39,574 nucleotides of DNA from an uncultured Lachnospiraceae bacterium (GTDB lineage Bacteria; Bacillota; Clostridia; Lachnospirales; Lachnospiraceae). Positions 23,331 through 30,902 of the stretch are shown here, in pieces. The stretch's first letter is position 1, and every line of letters starts with the position of its first letter. The notes beneath the pieces are model-generated. The model was not told the DNA's origin. It ran no database searches and saw only the letters and a program-made list of their open reading frames with translations. A program made the position numbers and the translations under genes. Where the stretch lies: contig CAJUSS010000013.1 in the NCBI GenBank assembly GCA_910588895.1, positions 1 to 39,574 of the forward strand, in the 5' to 3' direction.

Positions 23331-23539
23331 ATGACACTATCATGAAAAAAATGGCAGACTGCGACCAATGTGATGCGGAGGTCACTTTCAATGACGGTAG
23401 GAGATTGAAGGGGTTTGTGGATGTATTCGAAAGCAGGTATGATAATGATGGAGATGCGTCCATATGCTTTGCTGGAGACAATGGCGAAATGCTCATCATA
23501 GAGGAGAGCGATATCAAGGATATCATTGCATCCCGATAG
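23327..23539 (+). CDS. Small Sm-like protein, candidate immunity to the Ntox50-like domain
   Basis: The protein has 70 residues. Its ATG overlaps the stop of the portal-toxin gene (ATGA), with GAGGTG just upstream, so it is translationally coupled. The sequence DAEVTFNDGRRLKGFVDVFES, then ASICFAGDNGEML and ESDIKDI, gives five likely strands with an Sm-like DGxxxxGxV turn, as in the small acidic LSm-like proteins beside phage head genes. Cognate immunity proteins normally lie immediately downstream of a polymorphic toxin and are acidic, as here. Immunity itself is inference. Confidence 0.72.
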   Translation: MNDTIMKKMADCDQCDAEVTFNDGRRLKGFVDVFESRYDNDGDASICFAGDNGEMLIIEESDIKDIIASR

Positions 23540-23586
23540 AGATATTTGTTATTTTGACAGTCTTAATGAAACAGAGGGGGTCAAAG

Positions 23587-23778
23587 ATGAAAAAACATAA
23601 GTGTCCTGTGTGTGGGAAATATGAGTTTCCCGAGATTGATTCTTTCGATGTTTGCGAAGTCTGCGGCTGGGAGGATGATGGAGTGCAAGAGGATGATCCC
23701 GATTATGAAGGCGGAGCGAACGAAATGAGTTTGAACCAGGCCCGTGAAGCATACCGGAAGAAAACAGAAAACGCATGA
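23587..23778 (+). CDS. CPCC-type Cys-rich protein
   Basis: The protein has 63 residues. HKCPVCGKYEFPEIDSFDVC, then EVCGWEDDGVQ and DPDYEGGANEMSLNQAR, is the clear signature of the cysteine-rich CPCC family (here CPVC...CEVCGWEDDG), which binds zinc. This family is widespread near toxin-immunity and mobile loci, but its biochemical role is not established. It sits 47 bp after the candidate immunity gene and 12 bp before a terminator, so it closes the module. ATG 23587 is set by AGAGGGGG upstream. Confidence 0.85.
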   Translation: MKKHKCPVCGKYEFPEIDSFDVCEVCGWEDDGVQEDDPDYEGGANEMSLNQAREAYRKKTENA

Positions 23779-23790
23779 CCAGATGGCATC

Positions 23791-23816
23791 GCACCTTTTA
23801 GGTACGGTGCTTTTTT
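23791..23816 (+). terminator. Rho-independent terminator after the toxin-immunity module
   Basis: GCACC (23791-23795) and GGTGC (23806-23810) form a stem over TTTTAGGTAC, followed by TTTTTT (23811-23816). It lies 12 bp after the CPCC gene. It implies that portal, toxin and immunity genes end in a shared transcript here, and that downstream head genes need another promoter or readthrough. Confidence 0.75.
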
Positions 23817-23909
23817 GTGCATATTGCCTTCTGTGTATCCAAAATCCGGGCTGATACAAAATGATATCGAAAGAAATCGTGCATGTTACATAAAAGGAGG
23901 TGGATCAAT

Positions 23910-24119
23910 ATGGCCGAATGGCATGATGGGGAAAATGGGAGAGCTGTCTGTACACATGACCCGGTGCGGACGGCTTTCTTAGTCATCCTTTTACTTGAAA
24001 AGGAAAAGGTCCCTCGGAACAGCGTGGGAGATGTCTTTAAAGCAGTTGATGATATCCTGGGCTTTCAGGAAGTCTCCCACACTGCGAGAGATGAAATGAA
24101 TCCTAGCTTTCCGAGATGA
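23910..24119 (+). CDS. Hypothetical protein (69 aa)
   Basis: ATG 23910 follows AAAGGAGGTGG at 23893-23903, an excellent site. The sequence begins MAEWHDGENGRAVC, has a hydrophobic stretch RTAFLVILLLEKEKV and then VGDVFKAVDDILGF. It is mostly helical and may be an adapter or regulator. Its last 17 bases overlap the end of the leftward gene at 24103-24360, so the two converge. Function unknown. Confidence 0.6.
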   Translation: MAEWHDGENGRAVCTHDPVRTAFLVILLLEKEKVPRNSVGDVFKAVDDILGFQEVSHTARDEMNPSFPR

Positions 24120-24360
24120 ATGCAGCTCCATAAGCGGTCACATGCGGCTCAGGGATGTTTACCGCCACATCACCCTGTGCGCCTACAGTGCAGCTCACTC
24201 CGGTCAGATATCCCTTTTCTAAGCAGGTATTTATCGCCTCTACAAAATCTTGTTCAAGACCGTCGTATTTGGGATACAGGGACGAGATGTCATCGCCGCG
24301 CGCGAACACCTCCAGGATCTCTTTCATAGCAATGTTTAGTTGCGAGATGCTTTGGAACAT
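24103..24360 (-). CDS. YjcQ-like small protein, leftward
   Basis: The protein has 85 residues and is on the opposite strand to all neighbouring head genes. ATG 24360 follows AAAGGAAGAGG on the minus strand. LEVFARGDDISSLYPKYDGL, then FVEAINTCLEKGYLTGV and HVTAYGAAFISES, matches the winged-helix-like layout of YjcQ-family phage proteins, which end in a xxTxxGxxYLxE-type strand. YjcQ proteins are uncharacterised, often lysogen-expressed accessory genes. Opposite orientation suggests a moron. The longer open frame running to 24732 is judged non-coding, as the 14-bp terminator lies inside it. Confidence 0.6.
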   Translation of the reverse strand: MFQSISQLNIAMKEILEVFARGDDISSLYPKYDGLEQDFVEAINTCLEKGYLTGVSCTVGAQGDVAVNIPEPHVTAYGAAFISES

Positions 24361-24510
24361 GGTCCTCTTCCTTTCTTTTGTACTTGGCGAGCCACCGCCT
24401 GTGGATACAGTATAAAGGTTCATGGAGAAAATGGCAACAGAACGACTGGAAAGGATTGATGACGATGGACAATTGACAGCCTGAACGGACCAGCTCACCG
24501 TGACGAGCAA

Positions 24511-24544
24511 GAAAACCCCCAGGACTGGCCTCCTGGGGGTTTTC
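24511..24544. terminator. Bidirectional intrinsic terminator
   Basis: GAAAACCCCCAGGA (24511-24524) and TCCTGGGGGTTTTC (24531-24544) form a perfect 14-bp stem with a 6-base loop and TTTT on both strands. It is the strongest hairpin in the window. It blocks transcripts coming either way within the gene-free stretch between 24361 and 25007. Confidence 0.85.
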
Positions 24545-24584
24545 GATCTCGCCTTATGGAACTCACCGCATTCCTTAGCTGTCT

Positions 24585-24658
24585 CCAGCATATGCCATGC
24601 TGGCAGAAATGTCAACCGTTTTTGCTCTGTATCCGCGTGACCGTCCACGGACGCGGAT
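24585..24658. other. Structured gene-free stretch (hairpin pair)
   Basis: Two further hairpins follow the terminator: CCAGCAT-ATGCC-ATGCTGG (24585-24603), and ATCCGCGT / ACGCGGAT (24631-24638, 24651-24658) with an inner CCGT/ACGG. Farther on, GTCACGCG repeats at 24795-24802 and 24841-24848. The whole 24361-24946 stretch carries no gene I can support. It may hold a small RNA or be the remains of a lost gene. No promoter was confirmed for it. Confidence 0.4.
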
Positions 24659-24946
24659 CGTGACATCGGACGGACGCAGTTTTTGACCCATGCATAAAAT
24701 GGACCGGAAGACCTGGCTCTGCCGCGTCCCACCGTGGACCCTGCCTTAAATGCAAGATAGCTGAAAGTGGCTTTCCTACGGGATTTTCGTTCCTGTCACG
24801 CGGAGTGTCCTTGTGACCGGACTGGGACATCGAACGTGATGTCACGCGAAACGTACTTGACCATACCGTAACCGCAAACGTAACCATTTATGTTAAAAAC
24901 ATATATGGTCATTTCGAGAAAAATCAGTATTTTTACAACTTTCCTA

Positions 24947-24974
24947 TTGACAATGGTGGAGGAGGTGCTACGAT
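24947..24974 (+). promoter_or_regulatory. Cargo promoter element, copy 3
   Basis: TTGACA at 24947-24952, a 16-bp spacer ending GGAGGTGC, then TACGAT at 24969-24974, followed by ACGTCCACGATAAAA. It precedes a single small gene that ends at a strong terminator, making a self-contained unit. Its spacer is nearly identical to copy 1, and its downstream ACGATAAAA matches copy 2. Confidence 0.78.
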
Positions 24975-25007
24975 ACGTCCACGATAAAACATCAGGAGGT
25001 GGCATAT

Positions 25008-25208
25008 ATGGATAGGATGGAAGGTCTCAGCAGGGAGCAGGTTGATAAGTTGGCGGATCTGCTCCTCAATATGTGCCTGCATTTTACGGGAGCACAGTAT
25101 ACGGAGAAGATCCTCCGGGCAAGAGGGTTTGGAGACACGGAGCTGGCTGCACTAGGCTTCGACGTGAGCAGTGAGTGGGCTGAGATGGATTCCTGCGTAG
25201 AGGTATAG
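25008..25208 (+). CDS. Small helical cargo protein (66 aa)
   Basis: ATG 25008 lies 8 bases after AGGAGG at 24994-24999; an in-frame GTG at 24999 overlaps that site and is rejected. MDRMEGLSREQVDKLADLLL, then FTGAQYTEKILRARGFGDTE and LAALGFDVS, is a helical protein with a ThDP-like or regulatory feel but no named family. It is monocistronic, with its own promoter (copy 3) and terminator (25238-25276), the classic organisation of a moron expressed in the lysogen. Role unknown. Confidence 0.7.
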   Translation: MDRMEGLSREQVDKLADLLLNMCLHFTGAQYTEKILRARGFGDTELAALGFDVSSEWAEMDSCVEV

Positions 25209-25237
25209 GTATAGCAACATCATGATAGGACTTGAAC

Positions 25238-25276
25238 AAAAAGCAGTCTATGTATCTGTGCATAGGCTGCTTTTTT
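25238..25276 (+). terminator. Intrinsic terminator of the 25008 gene
   Basis: AAAAAGCAGTCTATG (25238-25252) pairs with CATAGGCTGCTTTTTT (25261-25276) across an 8-base loop, with one T-G pair in the stem. The T-run follows directly. It lies 29 bp after the cargo stop and just before the ribosome-binding site of the next head gene. Confidence 0.88.
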
Positions 25277-25298
25277 CGTACAGGAGGTGATGACCGAT

Positions 25299-26240
25299 AT
25301 GGATGACCGCGCCATGCAGTACATGACAGCTGATAGAACCAGGAAGCGCTTTGGGAGACACGACGTGCTCTACAGTAAGTACACACCGAAGATACCGGCA
25401 TCTGCCGAAAGGGAGTATGTCCGGACCGTGGATGCCTATATGAGGATACTGAAGGAGGAGTTGGAGCGGGGACTCCCAAAGCTGAAGGATGCGTATGAGC
25501 GGGAAAGGGATGCGGAGGTCAAGGCGGGCATCCGGAACGATGGGGTGACCGACCTCATGCTGGCAGTGTCCAGTGTGTTCAATGCCATAAAGAACAGTAT
25601 CATCGCGAGGACGGAGGGGTTCGGTCTGCGGCGCAGGCTGGAAACGCTGGCACATCTCAACCGCAAGCTGACCATAAAAGAGTGGAAGCGGGCGATCAAA
25701 GCGACCCTGGGGATAGGTATCCGAGAGGACTATTACCTGGGGTCCTTTTGCATGGAGCAGCTGGAGAGATGGGTCATAGAGAACGTCGGCCTCATCAAGT
25801 CCATCCCGGAGGATACCCTGGACAGGATGCGTGAGATCGTATATGACGGCTTTACCAATGGCAAGACAACGACCCGGATGGTAAAGGAGATACAGCGTGC
25901 ATACAGCATAAGCCGCCGAAGGGCGGAACTCATCGCCAGGGACCAGACAGCCAAGCTCAATGGACAGATACAGAGAGCGCAGCAGCTGGACGCTGGGATC
26001 ACGGAGTATGTCTGGAGCACCGCCGGGGATGAGCGTGTCAGGGAGGGCCATCGGGCCTTGGAAGGGAAGCGGTTCAGCTGGTATGATCCGCCGGTCGTCG
26101 ACGAGAGGACAGGGAGGCGGTGCCATCCGGAACAGGATTATCAATGCCGCTGTGTCGGGAGGCCGGTGTTCGACCGCCGCACGGTCAGCCTCCCCATCGC
26201 GGACGGCGGCATAGAAGTGAGCATACAAGAGGGAGGTTAG
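25299..26240 (+). CDS. MuF-like minor head protein
   Basis: The protein has 313 residues. It belongs to the SPP1 gp7 / Mu gpF class of minor capsid proteins, which bind the portal and help DNA ejection. The N-terminal part (1-170) is helical. The core from about 200 reads AELIARDQTAKLNGQIQRAQ, ITEYVWSTAGDERVREGHR and ends HPEQDYQCRCVGRPVF, the typical C-x-C end of the domain. In related phages this gene directly follows the portal; here the toxin and cargo genes separate them. Starts at 25290 and 25299 are possible. Confidence 0.88.
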   Translation: MDDRAMQYMTADRTRKRFGRHDVLYSKYTPKIPASAEREYVRTVDAYMRILKEELERGLPKLKDAYERERDAEVKAGIRNDGVTDLMLAVSSVFNAIKNSIIARTEGFGLRRRLETLAHLNRKLTIKEWKRAIKATLGIGIREDYYLGSFCMEQLERWVIENVGLIKSIPEDTLDRMREIVYDGFTNGKTTTRMVKEIQRAYSISRRRAELIARDQTAKLNGQIQRAQQLDAGITEYVWSTAGDERVREGHRALEGKRFSWYDPPVVDERTGRRCHPEQDYQCRCVGRPVFDRRTVSLPIADGGIEVSIQEGG

Positions 26241-26244
26241 CGAG

Positions 26245-27675
26245 ATGGCTGTGACCAGAACGATAAGGAGCAGGAGGCTGGACAGCATCCGGCTCGATGT
26301 AAAGGACAGGACGTATTTCACAGAGGAGGGATATCTGGTGGATCATCCGGTCCTAACTTCCTGCGGGATCTTTGAGTATACGAGACCGGATGGCACAGTA
26401 CGCAGGGAGCTGAGGCTGCCGGAGCATGTCTTTGCAGAGGCATCCCTGAAGAGTTATAAGGGGAAGCCGATCATCATCACCCACAGCGCGGAGAAGATCA
26501 GCAAGGACAACGTGGGCCGGGAGCAGATCGGGACGATACTGAGCGATGGATACAGGGACGGGGATGACGTCCGGGCGGAGATCATCATCCATGACACGGA
26601 CGCCATGCGGTCCAGCGGGCTGAAGGAGCTGTCCCTTGGGTACAGCCTGGACCCCATCGAGGAGCCTGGGACCTGGGAGGGAGAACCGTACGATGCGGTC
26701 CAGACGGACATCACGATCAACCATCTCGCCCTTGTGGCGAGCGCCAGGGCCGGAGACCAGGCCCGGCTGAACATCGACGGCTCCGATATCCCGGAGCTCA
26801 AAGGCGGGAAGGCAGCCGCCATAAGGATATCCCCAGGACGGGGGGCAGGAAGGGATCATCCTCCATCCGGCCAAGACACCGGGTGTAGCGATAGAAAAAA
26901 AGATGAAGGAGGAAATGGACCTATGGAAGGATCTCGGACGGATAGCATCGATATCACGCCAGAGGAGCTGGTCGAGGCGATCAGCCAGTATAAGGCATCC
27001 CGTGGAGGAGCGGGGCCGGCAGCGGCCACAGATGGGGGCGCGGGGGCCAAGGACACAGGGGGAGGGACTGCCACCACCGGAGGGCAGGAACCGCCGGCAG
27101 CGGATATCCCACCAGCAGATACCCCACCCGCCGCACCTGCAGGACAGGAGCCGCCTGCCGTGGAGAAGGACGGGGACGCTATCCCACAGCTGGTCGCGGC
27201 AGTGGAACAGCTCCTTGCGGCATTGAAGGCCGGGAGTGAGGGCAAGGTGTCCGCTGATGGAGCGGGCTGTGGGCAGGAGGGCGCCAACACAGACGGGTCT
27301 GGAGACATGTCCAAGTCCCTGAACGCGGATTCCGCGGATGACCTGTTCCGGAAGCGCCTCAGCATCTGCCGGGTAGGCGATAAGCTGGGGATCGAGGGCC
27401 TGGAGGAGCTGTCCATCCTGGACGGGAAGAAGGCGGTCATCGCCAAGGTGCTCCCGGATATGCGGCTGGATGGTAAGGACACGGCCTATGTCGATGCCGC
27501 GTATGACATCGCGGTCGGCGCGGCAGGGAAGAGGAAGGACGTGTCCTATCAGAGGCAGCAGATGGCCTCCGGAGCACCGGCTCCCGGGACCAGGAACGAT
27601 GGCGCCGGTACCGGAGGGAGCATGGCATCCGAGGCCAGGAAGAAGATGATCGACAGAGAAGGAGGGAGAGAGTGA
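26245..27675 (+). CDS. DUF2213 head protein, likely prohead protease with scaffold tail
   Basis: The protein has 476 residues. The N-terminal 170 residues match the DUF2213 family: RTYFTEEGYLVDHPVLTSCG, SYKGKPIIITHSAEKI, and GLKELSLGYSLDPIEEPG. The family occupies the head-maturation protease position. The middle (about 215-320) is low-complexity Pro/Ala/Gly (PPADTPPAAPAGQEPP), and the C-terminal helices (ADDLFRKRLSICRVGDKLG) fit an internal scaffold. The protease-plus-scaffold fusion is common in such phages. Catalytic residues were not assigned. Its last base is shared with the ATG of the next gene. Confidence 0.8.
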   Translation: MAVTRTIRSRRLDSIRLDVKDRTYFTEEGYLVDHPVLTSCGIFEYTRPDGTVRRELRLPEHVFAEASLKSYKGKPIIITHSAEKISKDNVGREQIGTILSDGYRDGDDVRAEIIIHDTDAMRSSGLKELSLGYSLDPIEEPGTWEGEPYDAVQTDITINHLALVASARAGDQARLNIDGSDIPELKGGKAAAIRISPGRGAGRDHPPSGQDTGCSDRKKDEGGNGPMEGSRTDSIDITPEELVEAISQYKASRGGAGPAAATDGGAGAKDTGGGTATTGGQEPPAADIPPADTPPAAPAGQEPPAVEKDGDAIPQLVAAVEQLLAALKAGSEGKVSADGAGCGQEGANTDGSGDMSKSLNADSADDLFRKRLSICRVGDKLGIEGLEELSILDGKKAVIAKVLPDMRLDGKDTAYVDAAYDIAVGAAGKRKDVSYQRQQMASGAPAPGTRNDGAGTGGSMASEARKKMIDREGGRE

Positions 27676-28148
27676 TGGCAGCACAGAAGGATTATCGGTA
27701 CAGCACCCCAAAGGGCGTCCCTGGGGGGAAGGTGGATATCGCGTTTGACGAGGTGGTCACCAGGATCAATGAGGCAGAGGATGGCGCTCTCAAGTTCGGC
27801 ATGGCCGCGGTGGTCGGGAGCTCACCCGGTCACAATGTCACCGTACCCGGCACAGGCGCGACCGCCGTGGGCTTTGATGGCGTAGTGCTGCACCATCCGA
27901 ACACGGAGCACGGCCAGGATGGTGTGGTCCGCATCAAGAAGGATGCCACGGTCGGGATCATGCGCAAGGGCCATGTGTGGGCCAGGACCGCAGACGGCAT
28001 CACGCCCGCATACGGAGAAAAGGCGTATGTATGCATCACCGGGGATGACGCTGGCGCGTTCACCAACGTAGCGGATGGCGCGCTCGATGTCGGAGCGGTC
28101 TTTGGCAACGCGTCCGATGACGGCATCGCGGTCATCCATCTGAGATAA
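27675..28148 (+). CDS. Structural cement / head decoration protein (Gp24-like)
   Basis: The protein has 157 residues. It opens MAAQKDYRYSTPKGVPGG, contains DIAFDEVVTRINEAEDGALK, then VTVPGTGATAVGFDGVV and VGIMRKGHVWARTADGITP, a beta-rich chain with the Gly-rich turns of the phage cement/decoration family (formerly DUF2190). It sits between protease and capsid genes, the usual place. It probably binds the outer capsid lattice. ATG 27675 follows GGAGGGAGAG. Confidence 0.75.
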   Translation: MAAQKDYRYSTPKGVPGGKVDIAFDEVVTRINEAEDGALKFGMAAVVGSSPGHNVTVPGTGATAVGFDGVVLHHPNTEHGQDGVVRIKKDATVGIMRKGHVWARTADGITPAYGEKAYVCITGDDAGAFTNVADGALDVGAVFGNASDDGIAVIHLR

Positions 28149-28162
28149 GGAGGTAAGGAAAA

Positions 28163-29194
28163 GTGAAGAGACAGTACAACCCAGAGATGCCATCGAACGG
28201 ATATGACCGGGCGGACCTAGAAGCGCTCAGGGCATCCAACATCACCCCGGCCCTTGCTGAGGTGAGGCAGTGCAGGTTCGACAGCGCGGAGGACGCATCC
28301 ATCTTCTTTGCGAGGGAGCTGGATTACATCAAGTCCAAGTCCTACGATAAGGTCTATCCGGAGTTCACGGCGCTCAACCACTTCCCGATCACGCACGAAG
28401 TGCCTGAAGGCGCGGAGACGGTGACCTATTACAGCTATGAGAAGACCGGCTTTGCAGAGATCATCAGCAACTATGCGACCGATCTCCCGAGAGCTGACGT
28501 GAAGGGCGAGCCCACGACCGCGATCATCAAGTCCATCGGCGATTCGTACGGCTATTCGGTCCAGGACATGAGGGCCAGCCGGATGGCCGGGAAGTCCCTG
28601 GATACGCGCAGGGCAGAGGCGGCGCGTTATTCCGCTGACCGGAAGGTGAACCAGATCGCTTTTGCGGGAGATAAGGTGCATAAGCTCATGGGCATGTTGT
28701 CCTCGGATAACGATATCCCGCTGTACACCCTGGCCACTGTGGATGGGAAGACATCATGGAAAGATAAGACCGCGAACCAGATCCTGGATGATATCAACTC
28801 GATGTTCGCCTATCAGGCGAAGCTCACACAGGATGTAGAGAGAGCGGATACATTGGCGCTCCCGCCAGATGTCTATATCGATATCTCCACCCGGCAGATC
28901 CCGAACACCGGCTATACGGTGAAGAAGTTCCTGCTGGAGAACGCCCCATATCTAAAGGAGATCATCTCTGCTCCGGAGCTGTCCGGCCAGAACGGGGACA
29001 TGAACCCTTACGGCTCGAACGTCGCGCTGCTGTACACGAACTCTGAGGAGAAGTTCAGCCTGGAGATCCCCATGGCGTTCTACCAGTACCCGCTGCAGAA
29101 CCGCAACCTGGAAGTGATCATCCCCTGTGAGGAGCGTGTGGCGGGCATCATCATGTACTACCCGCTGTCCGCGCTCATCGCGGTGGGCATCTGA
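28163..29194 (+). CDS. Major capsid protein (DUF2184 family)
   Basis: The protein has 343 residues, an HK97-fold capsid protein of the DUF2184 class. Conserved stretches include FFARELDYIKSKSYDKVYPE, GFAEIISNYATDLPRADV, and KVNQIAFAGDKVHKLMG. The C-terminal part has DVYIDISTRQIP and ends ERVAGIIMYYPLSALIAVGI. It makes the shell into which TerL packages DNA. The GTG start at 28163 has AAGGAGG upstream. The position after the cement gene is typical. Confidence 0.9.
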   Translation: MKRQYNPEMPSNGYDRADLEALRASNITPALAEVRQCRFDSAEDASIFFARELDYIKSKSYDKVYPEFTALNHFPITHEVPEGAETVTYYSYEKTGFAEIISNYATDLPRADVKGEPTTAIIKSIGDSYGYSVQDMRASRMAGKSLDTRRAEAARYSADRKVNQIAFAGDKVHKLMGMLSSDNDIPLYTLATVDGKTSWKDKTANQILDDINSMFAYQAKLTQDVERADTLALPPDVYIDISTRQIPNTGYTVKKFLLENAPYLKEIISAPELSGQNGDMNPYGSNVALLYTNSEEKFSLEIPMAFYQYPLQNRNLEVIIPCEERVAGIIMYYPLSALIAVGI

Positions 29195-29211
29195 GAGAGG
29201 AGGAGATGGAT

Positions 29212-29589
29212 ATGAGGATCGAGAACATAGGCGGGAAGATCATCGGGATCGGGGATGTCACTGTGCTGCCCGGAGAGACCAAGGATGTGCCGAAGGCATA
29301 TGAGACCAGCCCCATCCTGGAAGTCTACAGGGGCTTAGGCATGGCGAGGATCACCGGGGGCGTATCTGTCCCGGCTAAGACTGCGGAACAGATCGCTGCT
29401 GAAAAGGCAGATGCGGAGAAAAAGGCGGCGGAGGATGCTGAAGCCCTCCGCCTGGCCCGCCTAGCATCGCTGGATGGCATCAGCGAGGAGGACCTTGGGA
29501 AGCTGGCGGATGAGCTTGGGATCAACATGGCATCGTGCAAGGATCAGGCTGATGTCCTGAAAAAGGTGAAGGCGGCGCTGAAGAGATAG
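29212..29589 (+). CDS. Head-associated protein with HeH-like end
   Basis: The protein has 125 residues if started at ATG 29212, which has AGGAGG 8 bases upstream; ATG 29206 is alternative. The N-terminal half is beta-rich (GIGDVTVLPGETKDVPKAY). A charged Ala/Glu/Lys helix (AEKADAEKKAAEDAEAL) follows, and the end, SEEDLGKLADELGINM with VLKKVKAALKR, looks like a small HeH/LEM-type helical module. It lies between capsid and connector genes and may be a head-vertex or connector-accessory protein. Confidence 0.7.
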   Translation: MRIENIGGKIIGIGDVTVLPGETKDVPKAYETSPILEVYRGLGMARITGGVSVPAKTAEQIAAEKADAEKKAAEDAEALRLARLASLDGISEEDLGKLADELGINMASCKDQADVLKKVKAALKR

Positions 29590-29602
29590 AGAGGTGATGG
29601 AT

Positions 29603-30034
29603 ATGGATGCACTTGAGATCTTCCGCCTCGTGGCGACGGAGTTCTCCGGCATACCGGATGATGATGAGAAGGACCCTGATACCGGGAAGACAACCCAGTA
29701 CGGGGTCCGTTCCTTCCTCGCGCTCTACTCGGACCAGATCTCAGAGGAACGGTTCGGGAAGGCATATCCGAAGGCCCTGGCCTATCTTACGGCCCACAAG
29801 CTGAAGATGAACGGATACGGCGACTGCGAGAACGGGAAGATCGCCGATTCCCTCCGGGTCAGCTCCTACTCTGAAGGAGAGACCTCCATAAGCTATTCGA
29901 CGGGTCAGCAGGCGAACCTCCAGGTCGATGCGGAATATGCACTCACCGTATATGGCCTGGAGTTCCTCACACTCAGGAGGAACGCGATCATCCCGATCCT
30001 ATCGGCGGGAGAAAGGAGATGCTATGGGCGCTGA
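29603..30034 (+). CDS. Head-tail connector protein (DUF4054-like)
   Basis: The protein has 143 residues. MDALEIFRLVATEFSGIPDD, then GKAYPKALAYLTAHKLKM and LTVYGLEFLTLRRNAIIP, fits the helical connector proteins with a C-terminal YGxxxLxLRR motif (DUF4054-like). Such proteins ring the portal and join head to neck. ATG 29603 is chosen, with GAGGTG six bases ahead. It overlaps the next gene by 11 bp. Confidence 0.8.
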   Translation: MDALEIFRLVATEFSGIPDDDEKDPDTGKTTQYGVRSFLALYSDQISEERFGKAYPKALAYLTAHKLKMNGYGDCENGKIADSLRVSSYSEGETSISYSTGQQANLQVDAEYALTVYGLEFLTLRRNAIIPILSAGERRCYGR

Positions 30035-30491
30035 CGTGTCGGACAGGCTCACCGCTGATGGGAGGCGGTTCCAGAAGATGCTGGAGGACATGGCGGATCT
30101 GGAGGTCTGCATCGGCTTCCAGCACGGGAAGGCCACGGAAGATGACGGGACGGATGTGTGCGATGTGGCGGCGTGGAACGAGCTGGGGACCGAGCACATA
30201 CCGGCCCGCCCCTTCCTCCGGAAGAGTGTTGACGAGAACAAGGATAAGATCGACGACTTCCTGCAGGCAAGGAAAGAAGATCTCCTGAGCGGTGTGTCAG
30301 TGGAGCATGTCCTCAAAGAGATCGGTATCTTCCAGAAAGACCTGGTGCAAGAGAAGATCACGGAAGGGCATTTCAAAAAGAACGCGGCATCTACCGTCAA
30401 GCGGAAGGGCTCCAGCAAGCCGCTGATCGATACCGGGAGGATGCGGCAGTCTGTTGACTATATCGTTAGGAAAAAGGAGGGAGGCTCATGA
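30024..30491 (+). CDS. HK97 gp10-like neck/connector protein
   Basis: The protein has 155 residues. ADLEVCIGFQHGKA, AAWNELGTEHIPARPFLRKS and then a late KPLIDTGRMRQSVDYIV is the classic order of HK97-gp10-type proteins, which complete the neck. The P-x-RPFLR and DTGxMxxSI motifs are both present. GAAAGGAG precedes ATG 30024. It overlaps the following gene by four bases. Confidence 0.85.
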   Translation: MGADVSDRLTADGRRFQKMLEDMADLEVCIGFQHGKATEDDGTDVCDVAAWNELGTEHIPARPFLRKSVDENKDKIDDFLQARKEDLLSGVSVEHVLKEIGIFQKDLVQEKITEGHFKKNAASTVKRKGSSKPLIDTGRMRQSVDYIVRKKEGGS

Positions 30492-30850
30492 ACTTCTTTA
30501 AGAAGCCCTACCACATAAGGCGCTATCTCCAGCCCCAGAACGTCAAAGGGTACATATCTATACCTTACACGGAAAAGACGCTCCCTATGGACGTACAGAC
30601 TTTGGAGGATGATGTCATCACCACTCCTGACGGGAGCCGGTCCGTCCAGCGGCTCAAGGTGTTCTGCGACCAGGAGATCCTGGTGGAGGGCCAGGAGGCA
30701 CAGCAAAAGGCGGACCGTCTGTGGTACCAGGGGAAATGGTTCGAGTGCAGGTCCAGCCGGCTCAGCGAGAACACGCCGCTCAGGCACTGGACGGCCACGT
30801 TCGTTGAGTGCCTGGACGCGGAGTCGGGGCCGGCCGGAGGTGGGGGCTGA
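30488..30850 (+). CDS. Neck/tail-completion protein
   Basis: The protein has 120 residues. MNFFKKPYHIRRYLQPQNVK, then FCDQEILVEGQEAQQKADRL and WFECRSSRLSENTPLRHW, a beta-rich chain of the kind found between gp10-like and neck-terminator genes. The end is Gly-rich (SGPAGGGG). Family name not certain. Its start overlaps the previous stop (ATGA), supporting coupled expression as part of the neck. Confidence 0.72.
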   Translation: MNFFKKPYHIRRYLQPQNVKGYISIPYTEKTLPMDVQTLEDDVITTPDGSRSVQRLKVFCDQEILVEGQEAQQKADRLWYQGKWFECRSSRLSENTPLRHWTATFVECLDAESGPAGGGG

Positions 30851-30902
30851 TGAACGTTTTCCATTTTGGAAAGAGTTGCACTGGCGGGAGGAGGTGTGGC
30901 CG

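Noticed and set aside
24361..24732. Extension of the YjcQ-like frame upstream to 24732
   Set aside because: It runs through the 14-bp terminator hairpin, and the good ribosome-binding site is at ATG 24360.
26353..27711. Minus-strand open frame (452 codons) opposite the DUF2213 gene
   Set aside because: Shadow of the GC-rich Pro/Ala/Gly-coding segment; no family-like motif.
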